A stretch of 64,000 bases of DNA, taken from contig JAHBVO010000001.1 of the NCBI GenBank assembly GCA_019637435.1, positions 310,001 to 374,000 on the forward strand, in the 5' to 3' direction. The notes under the pieces were generated by a model that had not been told where the DNA came from, made no database searches, and was given only the letters and a program-made list of their open reading frames with translations. The DNA is from Candidatus Obscuribacterales bacterium. GTDB taxonomy: Bacteria; Cyanobacteriota; Vampirovibrionia; Obscuribacterales; Obscuribacteraceae. Positions 1 through 9,597 of this stretch are shown here, one piece after another. Position numbers and translations under genes: made by a program. Position 1 is the stretch's first letter. Every line of letters starts with the position of its first letter.

Positions 1-1461
1 TTGAGCCTGGAACAATTCGCACGCATCTCGTTGCAAGTTTTGAGCGCGCTCGATCACGCGCACAAAAAGGGAATCATTCACCGCGACATGAAGCCAGGCA
101 ACATCATGCTGATGGATGACGACACCGATATCGTCAAAGTCGTGGATTTTGGTTTGGCTAAACTTACCCAATCGAATCGCAGTTTGACCAAGTCCGGAGA
201 ACTCTGGGGCAGCCCCCCGTACATGGCTCCGGAGCAGGCGAACGGCGACCCTATCGATACGCGGACCGACATTTATGGTCTGGGCGCCGTATTCTACGAA
301 ATGTTGACCGGAAAGGATCCGTTTTACGAGAGCACGACCGTATACGAGATTATTCAGGCACATATAGAGAAACCACCACCGCCGTTCATGCACGCTAACC
401 CGGATCGACTGATACCGCCTGCGGTGCAGTCAGTAATCTTCAAGAGTTTAAACAAAAAGTCAGACGAACGATATCAAACAATCGCGGAGATGCAAGCGGC
501 GCTGGTCGAGGCCCTTTCGCCGCAACTCGAAGGCGCTTCGCGCGATTATCTACTGCGTTTCTCAACTCGCAAGGCGGGTGATCAAGCCGCTCCCGTTGTC
601 GGAGTTCATGAGACCAAGTTTGATGCGGATGAGTTGATCAAGGCCATCAACACGGACCTGACTGAACGTGCTGCCGCTTCACCCAAGTCGACCGCAACCG
701 GTCTTAAAGCGTTGGGAACGACTGCTGCGAATTACAAGCCCACCTCCACCGCAACCAACCTTCCCGCTCTTGCAGCTCGAACAGTTTCCAACCCCAGCAC
801 TTTTCCCGGCGTACCAGGTCAACCTGCCGATGTGACGCGATCAGCTCGACCTGGTGCCACCACTCACTCCGGCATTACTCCCGCTGCCGCTTCCGGAGCT
901 TCTTCCGCTAAAGGAGGCGGTCCAGCTGACGATGCCGCTTTGAACTCACCTGTTGGCACTAAAACCTTTAGCGGTATCAACGCCGTTGCTTCGGCCGAGC
1001 AGAGCCCCGCGCGTAAGACTCTCTCTGCAAATCCCGCGCCAATTTCGCCGTCAACGTCGCTCGCTGCCGAGGCAAAAGCTGAGTTGACGAGTCCGTCCAT
1101 AAGCCCCAGTCTGCGTGCGACCATGACGCGCATGAGTCCGGCTGGTGATAGCAGAGTGGCTGCTACAAAGCGACCTGAGATAGAGCTTGCCATTCGCTGG
1201 CTGCCCTGGGCTATTGCCGGTTGCTGTTTTCTTCTTGCCGTCTCACTAGGTGGATTGGTGTTTGCTCTTTTGATGCGAGAACCGCCCACGCCCATCACTA
1301 TTTCAAGTCCAGACAAGAGTTCGACTGTCGTCGCGCCGGCTCTGGCCGCGCCGGAACCAGCACCGGCTAGCTTGGAAAATAAACGATCGGTGCGGCACAG
1401 GGGACATAACCGAGCATCACATTCGGTATCACCAAAAAATAGCAGCCTTCGCTCGCACTAG
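1..1461 (+). CDS. Ser/Thr protein kinase, 5'-truncated by window edge
   Basis: Hanks-type Ser/Thr kinase whose N-lobe (glycine loop and VAIK lysine) lies outside the window; the TTG at position 1 is not a real start. What remains begins in the C-lobe: the HRDMKPGN catalytic loop is at residues 27-34 of the visible part, DFG at 49-51 and the APE motif at 76-78, so the visible half looks catalytically intact. A long Ser/Thr/Ala/Pro-rich linker (about 190-390) leads to one transmembrane helix near 397-426, followed by a short basic tail. The layout is a cytoplasmic kinase on a single-pass anchor, as in PknB-like kinases, but with almost no extracytoplasmic sensor. It is convergent with the TPR gene at 1502-3787. 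A second kinase of similar design lies at 33710-35479. Substrate unknown. Confidence 0.93.
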   Translation: MSLEQFARISLQVLSALDHAHKKGIIHRDMKPGNIMLMDDDTDIVKVVDFGLAKLTQSNRSLTKSGELWGSPPYMAPEQANGDPIDTRTDIYGLGAVFYEMLTGKDPFYESTTVYEIIQAHIEKPPPPFMHANPDRLIPPAVQSVIFKSLNKKSDERYQTIAEMQAALVEALSPQLEGASRDYLLRFSTRKAGDQAAPVVGVHETKFDADELIKAINTDLTERAAASPKSTATGLKALGTTAANYKPTSTATNLPALAARTVSNPSTFPGVPGQPADVTRSARPGATTHSGITPAAASGASSAKGGGPADDAALNSPVGTKTFSGINAVASAEQSPARKTLSANPAPISPSTSLAAEAKAELTSPSISPSLRATMTRMSPAGDSRVAATKRPEIELAIRWLPWAIAGCCFLLAVSLGGLVFALLMREPPTPITISSPDKSSTVVAPALAAPEPAPASLENKRSVRHRGHNRASHSVSPKNSSLRSH

Positions 1462-1501
1462 TTTCTTTTCACCTGTACCACTACGAGAACCGGTCTTGAA
1501 G

Positions 1502-3787
1502 TTATCCAACTGTGGGTAAGGCGCGTTCCGTGCTGGTTCGACTATCACGAATTGCTTTCGCTCTGGTGTCCATCTTCGCGGCTTTGACTTTGTTGCCTAG
1601 CGAGCGTAAAACTTGAGCGTATGCTTCGAGCATGTTCACCAGCTCCATTCCTTCACGACCACGAGCGAGCGTGTAAACATCAATCGCCTGGCGATACATG
1701 TTCTCTGCCTTCACCCATTTTTCCTGATCCTGATAAAGCCCACCTAGATGCGCCATCGCGTAGGCTACCTCGATGTGCCTGGAGCCCAATTTTTTGCTCC
1801 GTAGTGCAATCACCCGTTTGCAAAGAGTTTCTCCATCCTCAAATTCTGTTTGCTCTCGAAGAACCGTAATCAACGTTTCAAATGAAATGCATACATCAGG
1901 ATGGTCGGGCGGGAATCTGTCGTTGCGCGTCTCGTAAGCCTTTTCGAAGTACTCCCGAGCATCTTCGACATTATCTTGCTGATATGCGACCGCTCCAAGT
2001 TTGCTGTAAGTTGCTGCAACTTGCTCGTGCTCATCGCCGAGAATGTCCAGCTGCATTTTCAATGCGCGCTTGTAATTTCTCTCGGCTTCTTCAAGTTTTC
2101 CCTGCTCGAAGAACAGCTGTCCAAGCTCACATAGACTATTCGCAACCTTCGGGTGGTCCTCGCCGAATGTGTGTTCGCGCAATGCCAGCGACTTAATGGC
2201 CGCGTCTTCCGACTCGGCAAATTTTCCAGCGGCTTGCAGGCACCGCGATGTGTGATCGAGAACATCGGCGACGTTTGGGTGCATCTCGCCGAAAGACTCT
2301 CTATACAAGTTCTCAAGCCGTTTCCAGAGGAACAGTGCGCTGTCGTAGTCACCGATTTGCTCTTTTATCTCGGCCGTACTCGAAATCAAGTTTTGTAATT
2401 CCGCTGTGTCACCGCCGAGCGCGTCTGTTTTTATATCAAGTGCCTTTTGCATGAATGCGTCGGCCTTATCCAGACGATTTTGTTTTTGATAAACCAAAGC
2501 GAGGTTTGCCAGGCTGTCAGCTGTTTCCGCATTGCAGGAACCAAACAGTTTCTTCTGCAAAATAAACAGACGAATCAATACACTTTCGGCTTCGTCATAT
2601 TTTTCCTGTGTGCGGTAAATCGTATCAAGATGTTTTAGAGTGTTGATCACTTCCTCTTCGCTGGCGTCATCGCGCTCGAAGATTTCGGTGGCACGAACGC
2701 AGATTTGCTCCGCCTCGTCATGGCGCTCTGTTTCGAAATACAGACCAGCCAATCGATCTAGCGTTTCCGCCACATCAGGATGGTCGCTTCCCAACAGATA
2801 TTCACGAATTTCCAAAACCTTGCCGAGCAATTCTTCCGCTTCATGATACTTGCCCTGGAGTTTTGAAACGTTCGCCAGTCGGTCGTACGTCGGAAGCAAC
2901 TCAATCTCGTCATATTTGAGCGCGCTCTTTTGCAGGCGCAAGACGCGATTCAAGAGCTTCTCCGAATCCGCGAAGTGACCCTGCATCTCATACATTTCCG
3001 ACATGCCGAGCATGTATGGTATCAAATGCGGTTGCCGCGATTCTGGGATCTTATCCATTGCGATCCAGATTTTTTCGTAGGCGGTTTTGGCGTCTATCAA
3101 CCGGTTTTCCTTGAGATAGAGATTAGCCAAACTTCCCATGGCCGCTACCACTTCTGCATGTGACGCGCCCAATTGTTGTTCACGAATCGCCACACATCTT
3201 TCCAGAAATGGCTCGCACTCTGTCCAGCGCTCGTCTTCATCCAGAAGTGTTCCAAGCGCAAAAAGAATGTCTGATATGAAAACATCACTCTCACCGAGCG
3301 CTGATTCCGATATCTCAAGAGCCTGGCGATAGGCTGCTTCTGCGCCGCCAACATCTCCCTTGGCGTGAAGCAAACGGCCCAAGTCGTAATAACACTCGCC
3401 TCGCTTCGCCTGATGTTCGTAAGGGGTCGACTCGTAAATTTCGAGAGCGCGCCTCACGGCGAGCTCCGCTTCCTCAAATTTTTCGAGATGCAAATAGACG
3501 GTGCATAGATCTGAGAGTGTTGCTGCAAGCTCGTCTTGTGGACTGTTTCGCTCCTCATGGCGAATTCTCGCGGCCCGTTCCAGATATCCCAGAGCTTCTG
3601 AATACTTCTCCTGCTGGCACAGCACATCCGAAAGCTTTTCAAGCGTCAACGGTAACCGCGTGTCATCCTTGCTGAAAGATTCTGCTTCTTTCAAAGCACG
3701 CTGCCAAAGCATCTCCGCTTCCTGGTAATTGCCGTACTCCAGAGCGTAATCCGCGTCTGCCTTCAGATGGCTCCATCTGGTGCTCAT
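1502..3787 (-). CDS. Tetratricopeptide repeat protein (kinesin-light-chain-like TPRs)
   Basis: About 761 aa built almost wholly from 42-residue TPR units of the kinesin-light-chain type (pattern: A..Y..AE.LY.RAL.I.E..LG..HP.VA..L..LA.LY). Roughly sixteen units can be traced from residue 10 to near the end. There is no signal peptide, membrane segment or enzymatic domain, so it is presumably a cytoplasmic protein-protein scaffold. The frame is open up to a TTG at 3802, but the ATG at 3785-3787 is the more likely start. It lies tail to tail with the kinase at 1-1461. TPR proteins beside Ser/Thr kinases are common in this kind of genome, but a functional link is only inference. Confidence 0.92.
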   Translation of the reverse strand: MSTRWSHLKADADYALEYGNYQEAEMLWQRALKEAESFSKDDTRLPLTLEKLSDVLCQQEKYSEALGYLERAARIRHEERNSPQDELAATLSDLCTVYLHLEKFEEAELAVRRALEIYESTPYEHQAKRGECYYDLGRLLHAKGDVGGAEAAYRQALEISESALGESDVFISDILFALGTLLDEDERWTECEPFLERCVAIREQQLGASHAEVVAAMGSLANLYLKENRLIDAKTAYEKIWIAMDKIPESRQPHLIPYMLGMSEMYEMQGHFADSEKLLNRVLRLQKSALKYDEIELLPTYDRLANVSKLQGKYHEAEELLGKVLEIREYLLGSDHPDVAETLDRLAGLYFETERHDEAEQICVRATEIFERDDASEEEVINTLKHLDTIYRTQEKYDEAESVLIRLFILQKKLFGSCNAETADSLANLALVYQKQNRLDKADAFMQKALDIKTDALGGDTAELQNLISSTAEIKEQIGDYDSALFLWKRLENLYRESFGEMHPNVADVLDHTSRCLQAAGKFAESEDAAIKSLALREHTFGEDHPKVANSLCELGQLFFEQGKLEEAERNYKRALKMQLDILGDEHEQVAATYSKLGAVAYQQDNVEDAREYFEKAYETRNDRFPPDHPDVCISFETLITVLREQTEFEDGETLCKRVIALRSKKLGSRHIEVAYAMAHLGGLYQDQEKWVKAENMYRQAIDVYTLARGREGMELVNMLEAYAQVLRSLGNKVKAAKMDTRAKAIRDSRTSTERALPTVG

Positions 3788-3947
3788 TGCCGCCGTATCC
3801 AATCCTGAATTGTGGTTAATTAGAATAGGATAACAGACCTGTTGTATGTCTAGTAATGGGCGAAATAAATATTTCTAGCTATTCGATTCTTTCATGGTTG
3901 TCAACCAAGAAGAACCTTTCGATTTGAAGTAAACTCAGTTCGTGCAA

Positions 3948-6900
3948 ATGATTGATATTACCGAACAGATTGAATCCGCCAGGTCGCCGGAAGCGTCTAT
4001 GCGAGCGCTTGAAGCTCTGCTCGCCCGACTTGATGAAACCGAAACGCGTCTGGATGCCATAGGCGAGCTTCACCGTCTGGCAGAATCATGCGCCCAGAAG
4101 AAATATCCACATCTTATGTTGCGCGCGGTGGACGTTCCTGGCTTGGAACGGCCGATTCGACTGTTTTTGACGCCGGCTGTTTTCTCTCCGGAGATGTGGG
4201 GACAGACATTTGCAGAGGGATTGCTCAAGTATCCCGAACAGTTTCATGGGACTCGTGTAGTCGAACTCGGCACCGGGTCTGGCTGGATCAGTCTTGTTCT
4301 GTTAGCGAAGACGCAAGTTAAGGAAGTTATTGGACTCGACATCAATCCGGTCGCAGTCATGACCGCGCGTTTGAATGCCTGGCTCAACGGCACACGTCCC
4401 GATGGTTCGATGATTTTGAGCCAAGCCGGGATGCCGATTGTCGGCTGCTTTCGTGCGATGGAATCGGATTTGCTTCAGGTAATCATCGATTCTAAGGACA
4501 GTTTCGATCACATCATTGGTTGCATTCCCCAAGTTCTGCATCCCGGGAAAGAAGAGGAAGACGACCTCGAGCAGCGTTTGAGCGAACGCGATTTATACGA
4601 CCTCTCGAATTATTGCTTCGAGCAAGGCATTCTTGAAGATCGATTTGGCCTGCCCCTTATCGCTCGTGCCCTCGAACAGTCGCAACTTTGTTTGAAGCCG
4701 AATGGAAAAGTGACATTGATCCTCGGTGGAAGACCCGGTCCCCATGCGATTGAATCAATGTTTGTCCGTCGCGGTTTCCAACCCGAGATCGTCTGGAGTC
4801 GTCGCATTGCCCAAGCGGATGATACCGATCTTGCCTCACTCGTGGAACTCGAGAAGGCGCACGGAATTCAATTCCACTTTTTTCTTGGAAAACATTCGCG
4901 CCAATCATTGAGCGCAGACACTGCTGTGAAACTGCTCAAGAAGAACCGGCAGATTTACCACGATCTCCTTGTGTATGAAGCGAATACGCGCTTCGAGAAA
5001 AGCACCTTCGGTTTTGTTCGCAACTTGAAAGCTTTGGAGCTTGATTCTTTGCGAAAGGAACTGGATTTTTCGCGAATGTCGGAAGAGCAGATGAGTTTTT
5101 TGGAGCGCTTATCTGGTTCGCTTTTAAAATCTAAAGCTCTCCCGTATCCACACGAACGCGGCGACATGAGTCTGAGAAAGCGGCTTGCTAGCTTTCTTCG
5201 CATCTATTGCCACACTGCGCTGGAGCCCGACGATATCTTTGTCGCACCCGAGCGTCGCGTATTGCTTTCAATGATACTGGATATGGTGGCGCGTGCCGGC
5301 GATAACGTTCTAATCTCACAATCGCTTCGATCTGTTTACGACAAGCTATTCTCTACCACCGGATACACTCATTTGAATTTGACATCGGCAAACGATGATT
5401 TGCACGAGATATTCGAGCTCGATAACGCGCTTGCCCCGCGCCTATTGATACTGGCTCCCAATTCAATGACTCGTCCTTCGATGATCAACGTGGGCGCTCT
5501 GTTCGAACAGGCGAAATTGCACCCCGAGCGGTTTTACATCATCGACGATTCCGCGAACTTCGATATCGACTCCAGTCTCGAAGCGAACATGACGTTGCGT
5601 ATTGCATCGCAAATGAAGATGCCGAGCAACGTGATCTTCCTCTACGGTCTGGTGAAAAACACAGTGTGCCCGGACCTGGAGCTGAGTTTCCTTATCAACG
5701 CTCCATCCGACTGGAGCGAAAAGTTCGATGTCGCGTCGGAACTTACCTATTCCAGAATTCCCTATCCCAGCCAGCTCTACTATGAGTGGCTTTTCGACGA
5801 CCTGCTTTCCTTCCCGTTCCCCGCGCCTGAAGTGTGCCCGTTGAAGCAGAACGAACTGAAGAATGTTGAGTATCGAGAAGAGTTTCTCTCTGCTGCAAGC
5901 GATGAGGTTTTTGCTCCAAAACCGATCTCGGTCGAGGACCCGGAGTTGATCCGACTCGACTATGGTGAGTTTGAATATCCTGTTCCAGACTTGCTCGTGA
6001 AGGGACTTGTAAAAGGCTTTGTTGAAGAACCGTCCGACGCTTTGCCCTCACTTTTGCGCCAGCGAGTTACTTCCTATACGCACTTCACTAGGGGGCAAAT
6101 GGTCACTCCGGATCGAGTCGTACTCGGTCAGGGACTGTATCCGTTATTCGGTGCTTTGTTGAGAACGCTCGCTGCGCGCCTCGGCAGACCGCCCGTTGTG
6201 GCTGTTCCAAACGGAAGCTACGGATGCATTTATCCAACTGTCGTTTATCACGGCGCTGAGATTTTGCCAGTAGAAACCGACCACAGCAACGGCTTCGTCA
6301 TCACAAAGGCGGCTATCGATAAGCTTCCGAAGAAACCTGACCTGCTGTGGCTCACGCAGCCGAATAATCCCAGCGGTCTTATGTTTGACGCCAACGCCGT
6401 TAAATCGATTCTTGACCTTTGCGCCAGTCAACAGATTTATTTATTCGCTGACGAAATTTTCTTTATGCTGAGCGATTATCGCCTTGGTGCCTGGACTCCA
6501 CAATTCCTCAGTTTTGGAACAGGACTTGCGTCCTCCGATAAATCAAAATACCTTTTCCTCGCTGATGGTACATCGAAGGCGTTTGCTGCAGGCGGATTGC
6601 GCGCCGGCTTCATGATCTGTCCGGATCAATCATTCGCTCATGAGATTCAAGCGCGAATCGAGTTGCCTCCGAAATCAATATTGCGGGCCTGGGACAATCT
6701 TTACTCTGCTTTTCTCGAAGAAGCGCCGCACGGGCTGATTGACATAGACGCCGCTAAAAACGAAGTTCACACTTACCTGTCCGATGCAAGAAAGTTGCTG
6801 ACCTCGCAGCGGGACGAACTGCTACAGGTTTTAAAAGAGCATAAACTCGATGATGGACTTGATACTCCATACCGCGGTGGTTTATTCGTCATTGCAAAAA

Positions 6901-7061
6901 TGGCGGATCAGCGCGATGAGCTTGCTAAAAAGTCCAAGTTGCTGATTAACTCAGGAAAGTGGTCGCGTAGTGGTGATTGGGCGAGGTTATGTTTCAGTCT
7001 CCCCCCGGAGAAATGGAAAGTTGCGATTCAGCGGTTACGAGATTATCTGAACAGTCGCTGA
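3948..7061 (+). CDS. Plant-type methionine S-methyltransferase homologue (methyltransferase + tandem aminotransferase-like domains)
   Basis: About 1037 aa. Residues 1-330 are a class I SAM methyltransferase: the SAM loop ELGTGSGW is near residue 107, followed by GLDINP and IIGCIPQ. These, together with DLSNYC, ILEDRFGL, GGRPGP and ADDTDLASLVE, follow plant methionine S-methyltransferase (EC 2.1.1.12, S-methylmethionine synthesis) almost block by block as I recall that sequence. Residues ~390-650 form a degenerate aminotransferase-like domain. Residues ~670-1037 form a second one with apparently intact PLP residues (numbered from the GTG at 3942): NNPSG 808-812, Asp837 in ADE, Lys879 in SKAFAAGG, Arg887. 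The overall length (about 1040) matches the plant enzyme (about 1090). The ATG at 3948 is preferred over the in-frame GTG at 3942. The SDR gene follows 69 nt downstream. Substrate is inferred from homology; another thioether or amino acid is possible. Confidence 0.85.
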   Translation: MIDITEQIESARSPEASMRALEALLARLDETETRLDAIGELHRLAESCAQKKYPHLMLRAVDVPGLERPIRLFLTPAVFSPEMWGQTFAEGLLKYPEQFHGTRVVELGTGSGWISLVLLAKTQVKEVIGLDINPVAVMTARLNAWLNGTRPDGSMILSQAGMPIVGCFRAMESDLLQVIIDSKDSFDHIIGCIPQVLHPGKEEEDDLEQRLSERDLYDLSNYCFEQGILEDRFGLPLIARALEQSQLCLKPNGKVTLILGGRPGPHAIESMFVRRGFQPEIVWSRRIAQADDTDLASLVELEKAHGIQFHFFLGKHSRQSLSADTAVKLLKKNRQIYHDLLVYEANTRFEKSTFGFVRNLKALELDSLRKELDFSRMSEEQMSFLERLSGSLLKSKALPYPHERGDMSLRKRLASFLRIYCHTALEPDDIFVAPERRVLLSMILDMVARAGDNVLISQSLRSVYDKLFSTTGYTHLNLTSANDDLHEIFELDNALAPRLLILAPNSMTRPSMINVGALFEQAKLHPERFYIIDDSANFDIDSSLEANMTLRIASQMKMPSNVIFLYGLVKNTVCPDLELSFLINAPSDWSEKFDVASELTYSRIPYPSQLYYEWLFDDLLSFPFPAPEVCPLKQNELKNVEYREEFLSAASDEVFAPKPISVEDPELIRLDYGEFEYPVPDLLVKGLVKGFVEEPSDALPSLLRQRVTSYTHFTRGQMVTPDRVVLGQGLYPLFGALLRTLAARLGRPPVVAVPNGSYGCIYPTVVYHGAEILPVETDHSNGFVITKAAIDKLPKKPDLLWLTQPNNPSGLMFDANAVKSILDLCASQQIYLFADEIFFMLSDYRLGAWTPQFLSFGTGLASSDKSKYLFLADGTSKAFAAGGLRAGFMICPDQSFAHEIQARIELPPKSILRAWDNLYSAFLEEAPHGLIDIDAAKNEVHTYLSDARKLLTSQRDELLQVLKEHKLDDGLDTPYRGGLFVIAKMADQRDELAKKSKLLINSGKWSRSGDWARLCFSLPPEKWKVAIQRLRDYLNSR

Positions 7062-7130
7062 AACTGTTTAGAATAAGAATGAGATGGGGCAAACGCCAAC
7101 TATTCAGCGGGTATCGAAAGGACAAATGGA

Positions 7131-7997
7131 ATGAAGGGTAAACGATGTCTTATCACTGGAGCGACTGCCGGAATCGGTGAAGTTGCTGCAGTCGAAATCG
7201 CAAGACAGGGCGCGGACGTTGTGATTGTCGGTCGCAACGAAAACCGCTGCAAAAATACCCTGGCGAAAATGATTGCTACCGAAGGTGGTGGCGACCTGAG
7301 CTATTTTGTCGCGGACTTGTCCTCCCGTCAGAGCGTAATCGAGCTTGCTCAGCAGTACAAAGAGAAGTTCGACCGGCTGGACGTTTTAGTCAATAACGCT
7401 GGAGCTGTTTTCTTTAAGGATGAACGCAGCGTTGACGGTTTGGAAATGACCTGGGCGTTGAATCATTTTGGCTACTTCTGGTTAACCGAAGAATTGCTCG
7501 ACTTGATCAAAGAGAGCGCTCCCTCTCGCATCATTAATGTGTCCTCTGACGCGCATAAACGCGCGCGTCTAAATCCCGATCATTGCATCGATGAGAAAAA
7601 CCGCGTACCTTACTTTACTTACGGTAATTCAAAGCTTGCGAATATTCTGTTCACCGTTGAACTTTCGAAGCGTTTGTCAGACACGAGTGTAACAGCGAAT
7701 TCCATGCACCCTGGCGTTGTCTCGACAAATTTTGGCGCAAACAATGGCATTCCCGGTCGAATATTCAACCTGATGACCGCGTTCGTCTCTATCACCGCAG
7801 AGGAAGGCGCAAAAACTATCATTTATCTCGCGACCTCGCCCGAAGTAGATGGCGTGTCAGGCAACTACTTCGTCAAAGAAAAAGTGGTGGCATCTTCAAA
7901 GGAATCGCAAGACGCACAGCTTGCACGGAAACTCTGGCAGCAATCGGAACAGACCACGAGAGAGATTGATGCGCATCTAAAGCGCGTTACGGTTTAA
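7131..7997 (+). CDS. SDR family NAD(P)-dependent oxidoreductase
   Basis: A 288-aa classical short-chain dehydrogenase/reductase of the retinol-dehydrogenase-like branch. The Rossmann glycine motif TGATAGIG is at residues 9-16, NNAG at 88-91, catalytic Ser around 138-139, and the YxxxK pair at Tyr164 and Lys168. An AAAGGA ribosome site lies just ahead of the ATG. It sits 69 nt behind the methyltransferase fusion on the same strand and could be co-transcribed, but nothing in the sequence fixes the substrate. Length and motifs are normal for an active, soluble enzyme. Confidence 0.9.
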   Translation: MKGKRCLITGATAGIGEVAAVEIARQGADVVIVGRNENRCKNTLAKMIATEGGGDLSYFVADLSSRQSVIELAQQYKEKFDRLDVLVNNAGAVFFKDERSVDGLEMTWALNHFGYFWLTEELLDLIKESAPSRIINVSSDAHKRARLNPDHCIDEKNRVPYFTYGNSKLANILFTVELSKRLSDTSVTANSMHPGVVSTNFGANNGIPGRIFNLMTAFVSITAEEGAKTIIYLATSPEVDGVSGNYFVKEKVVASSKESQDAQLARKLWQQSEQTTREIDAHLKRVTV

Positions 7998-8109
7998 AAA
8001 AAATCGGCAATCATCGAAATTGACCAGGTAATTAAGCTGGCGACACCGACTCCCCACACTCACCGCAACCTGATAACATGGGAGAGCGATTCACTCCTGG
8101 CTGGAATCT

Positions 8110-8574
8110 ATGAATAACAAAGAACGCGTTGAGAGAGCGCAGAGAATGCTTACAGACCACTTGAAGCAGACTTTGCCTGAGGCTCGAACTGAAGTAAGTG
8201 ATGATGAGCTTGTCGAGATCGACTCTGCCGTATGCAACCTGGTCGCGAATCTAATCCGATTCGATGGAGACCTTCAAAAGGTTAACGAACACTATCAAGA
8301 AGCTGGGATTCAAAATGATTTCAACACATTGCTGCTGCAAATTCAGAATCGGCTCGATCAGCTAATGCCAAATTTGAATGATTTGGCTCTTCGCGAGTAT
8401 TTCGTCCGATTGTCGAGAATTTCTGTCGTAGCCGCTGAAATTGGATTGTCGCAACTAATTCAGATCAACGAGACGGTAGATTTAGTGAGTTCATCAGACC
8501 TGCGGCAGACTGCGGACCTCGACGAGGGGTTGCGTGAGTTTCGGAAGCGCATTGCTCAAACAGAGCCAGCATAG
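8110..8574 (+). CDS. Small helical protein of unknown function
   Basis: 154 aa, acidic and predicted mostly helical, without signal peptide, membrane segment or a motif I recognise. It is reported because the reading frame is clean with sensible composition, starts at an ATG and ends well before the next gene. It stands alone between the SDR gene (112 nt upstream) and the beta-lactamase-fold gene (126 nt downstream). Function unknown. Confidence 0.7.
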   Translation: MNNKERVERAQRMLTDHLKQTLPEARTEVSDDELVEIDSAVCNLVANLIRFDGDLQKVNEHYQEAGIQNDFNTLLLQIQNRLDQLMPNLNDLALREYFVRLSRISVVAAEIGLSQLIQINETVDLVSSSDLRQTADLDEGLREFRKRIAQTEPA

Positions 8575-8700
8575 ACGACAAGCAATCCCTGCCAGAGTAA
8601 AAGTTGTTTTCGATCAGCGAGTTCACGGCCGTCTTGCAAAGGCATTACTTTCCCTTGCTACACTCGTCGATAGGCTGTAGCACGGACTGGGGGGTAAATT

Positions 8701-9597
8701 ATGCAGAACATTCATTCAATAGCGATCGCGCTCTCTATGCTTTGTGCATTTTCGCTGCCGGCTCAAGCCAGCCTGGATAAACCTCTCTTAGAAAAGGAGC
8801 TCCAGAAAATCGAAAAGACTTCCGGCGGCTCGCTCGGAGTGGGCGCCTACGATGTAAAAACTGGCGACTCGTTTTATCTACATAGAGACACCCCCTATCA
8901 GATGCTGAGTGTAGGCAAACTTCCTATCGCAATCGCGGTTCTACAGCAAGTGGATAGCGGAAAGCTCAGCCTTGATGCTCCTATCAAGCTCACAAAGCAA
9001 GATGTGCTTGCGATCAGAAACAGCTCCGTGCCGGACAAAATGCCTGCAAATACGAAATCATGCAGTGTCCAATCGCTCCTGGAACGCACCATCTGCAACA
9101 GCAATAATGGTTCTGCTGATGTTTTGACGCGCACGGTCGGAGGAATTGAAGCCATCAATAAAGTATTCACCGACAATGACATCGAAGGAATTCGCGTTGA
9201 TCGTCTTTATCAACAACTAACTCAGCCCGGGGCCGAAGATAAGTTGCTCGATACCGCAACCCCCAAGGCTATCTGCCAGCTGTTGTTGAAACTCGAGGAA
9301 GGAAAGACTTTGTCGCCTAAATCTACCGAAACATTGCTGAGCATGATGCATAAGGCAATAACCGGCGTAAATCGCATAAAAGCGGGCGTCCCAACGGGCA
9401 CAAAAGTTGCACATAAGACGGGCACCGGTCCAGTTAAGAGCGGGCGCGGCAGCGCAAATGACGTAGCCATTATCACAAAACCGAACGGCGATAAAGTTAT
9501 ACTTGCCGTTTTTCTCTCCGATGCTCCTGGTTCTTCAAGCAAGCGTGATCAGGTTCTGGCTGCCGTTTCTCGGTCTGTCCTCAAGGCGACAAATTAG
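8701..9597 (+). CDS. Secreted class A beta-lactamase-fold protein lacking Glu166
   Basis: 298 aa with a Sec signal peptide (about residues 1-23, AQA/S cleavage). The serine penicillin-recognising fold is clear: SxxK at Ser70-Lys73 (SVGK), the SDN-loop equivalent as SNN at 134-136, and KTG at 239-241. In the omega loop, RVDRLYQQLT aligns with RLDRWEPELN of TEM-type enzymes, which puts Tyr170 at the place of the general base Glu166 and Thr174 at the place of Asn170. Class A enzymes without Glu166 are acylated but deacylate poorly. The protein may therefore be a peptidoglycan-active or penicillin-binding protein, not a resistance enzyme. GGGG lies ahead of the ATG as ribosome site. The gene appears monocistronic. 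Confidence 0.88.
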   Translation: MQNIHSIAIALSMLCAFSLPAQASLDKPLLEKELQKIEKTSGGSLGVGAYDVKTGDSFYLHRDTPYQMLSVGKLPIAIAVLQQVDSGKLSLDAPIKLTKQDVLAIRNSSVPDKMPANTKSCSVQSLLERTICNSNNGSADVLTRTVGGIEAINKVFTDNDIEGIRVDRLYQQLTQPGAEDKLLDTATPKAICQLLLKLEEGKTLSPKSTETLLSMMHKAITGVNRIKAGVPTGTKVAHKTGTGPVKSGRGSANDVAIITKPNGDKVILAVFLSDAPGSSSKRDQVLAAVSRSVLKATN

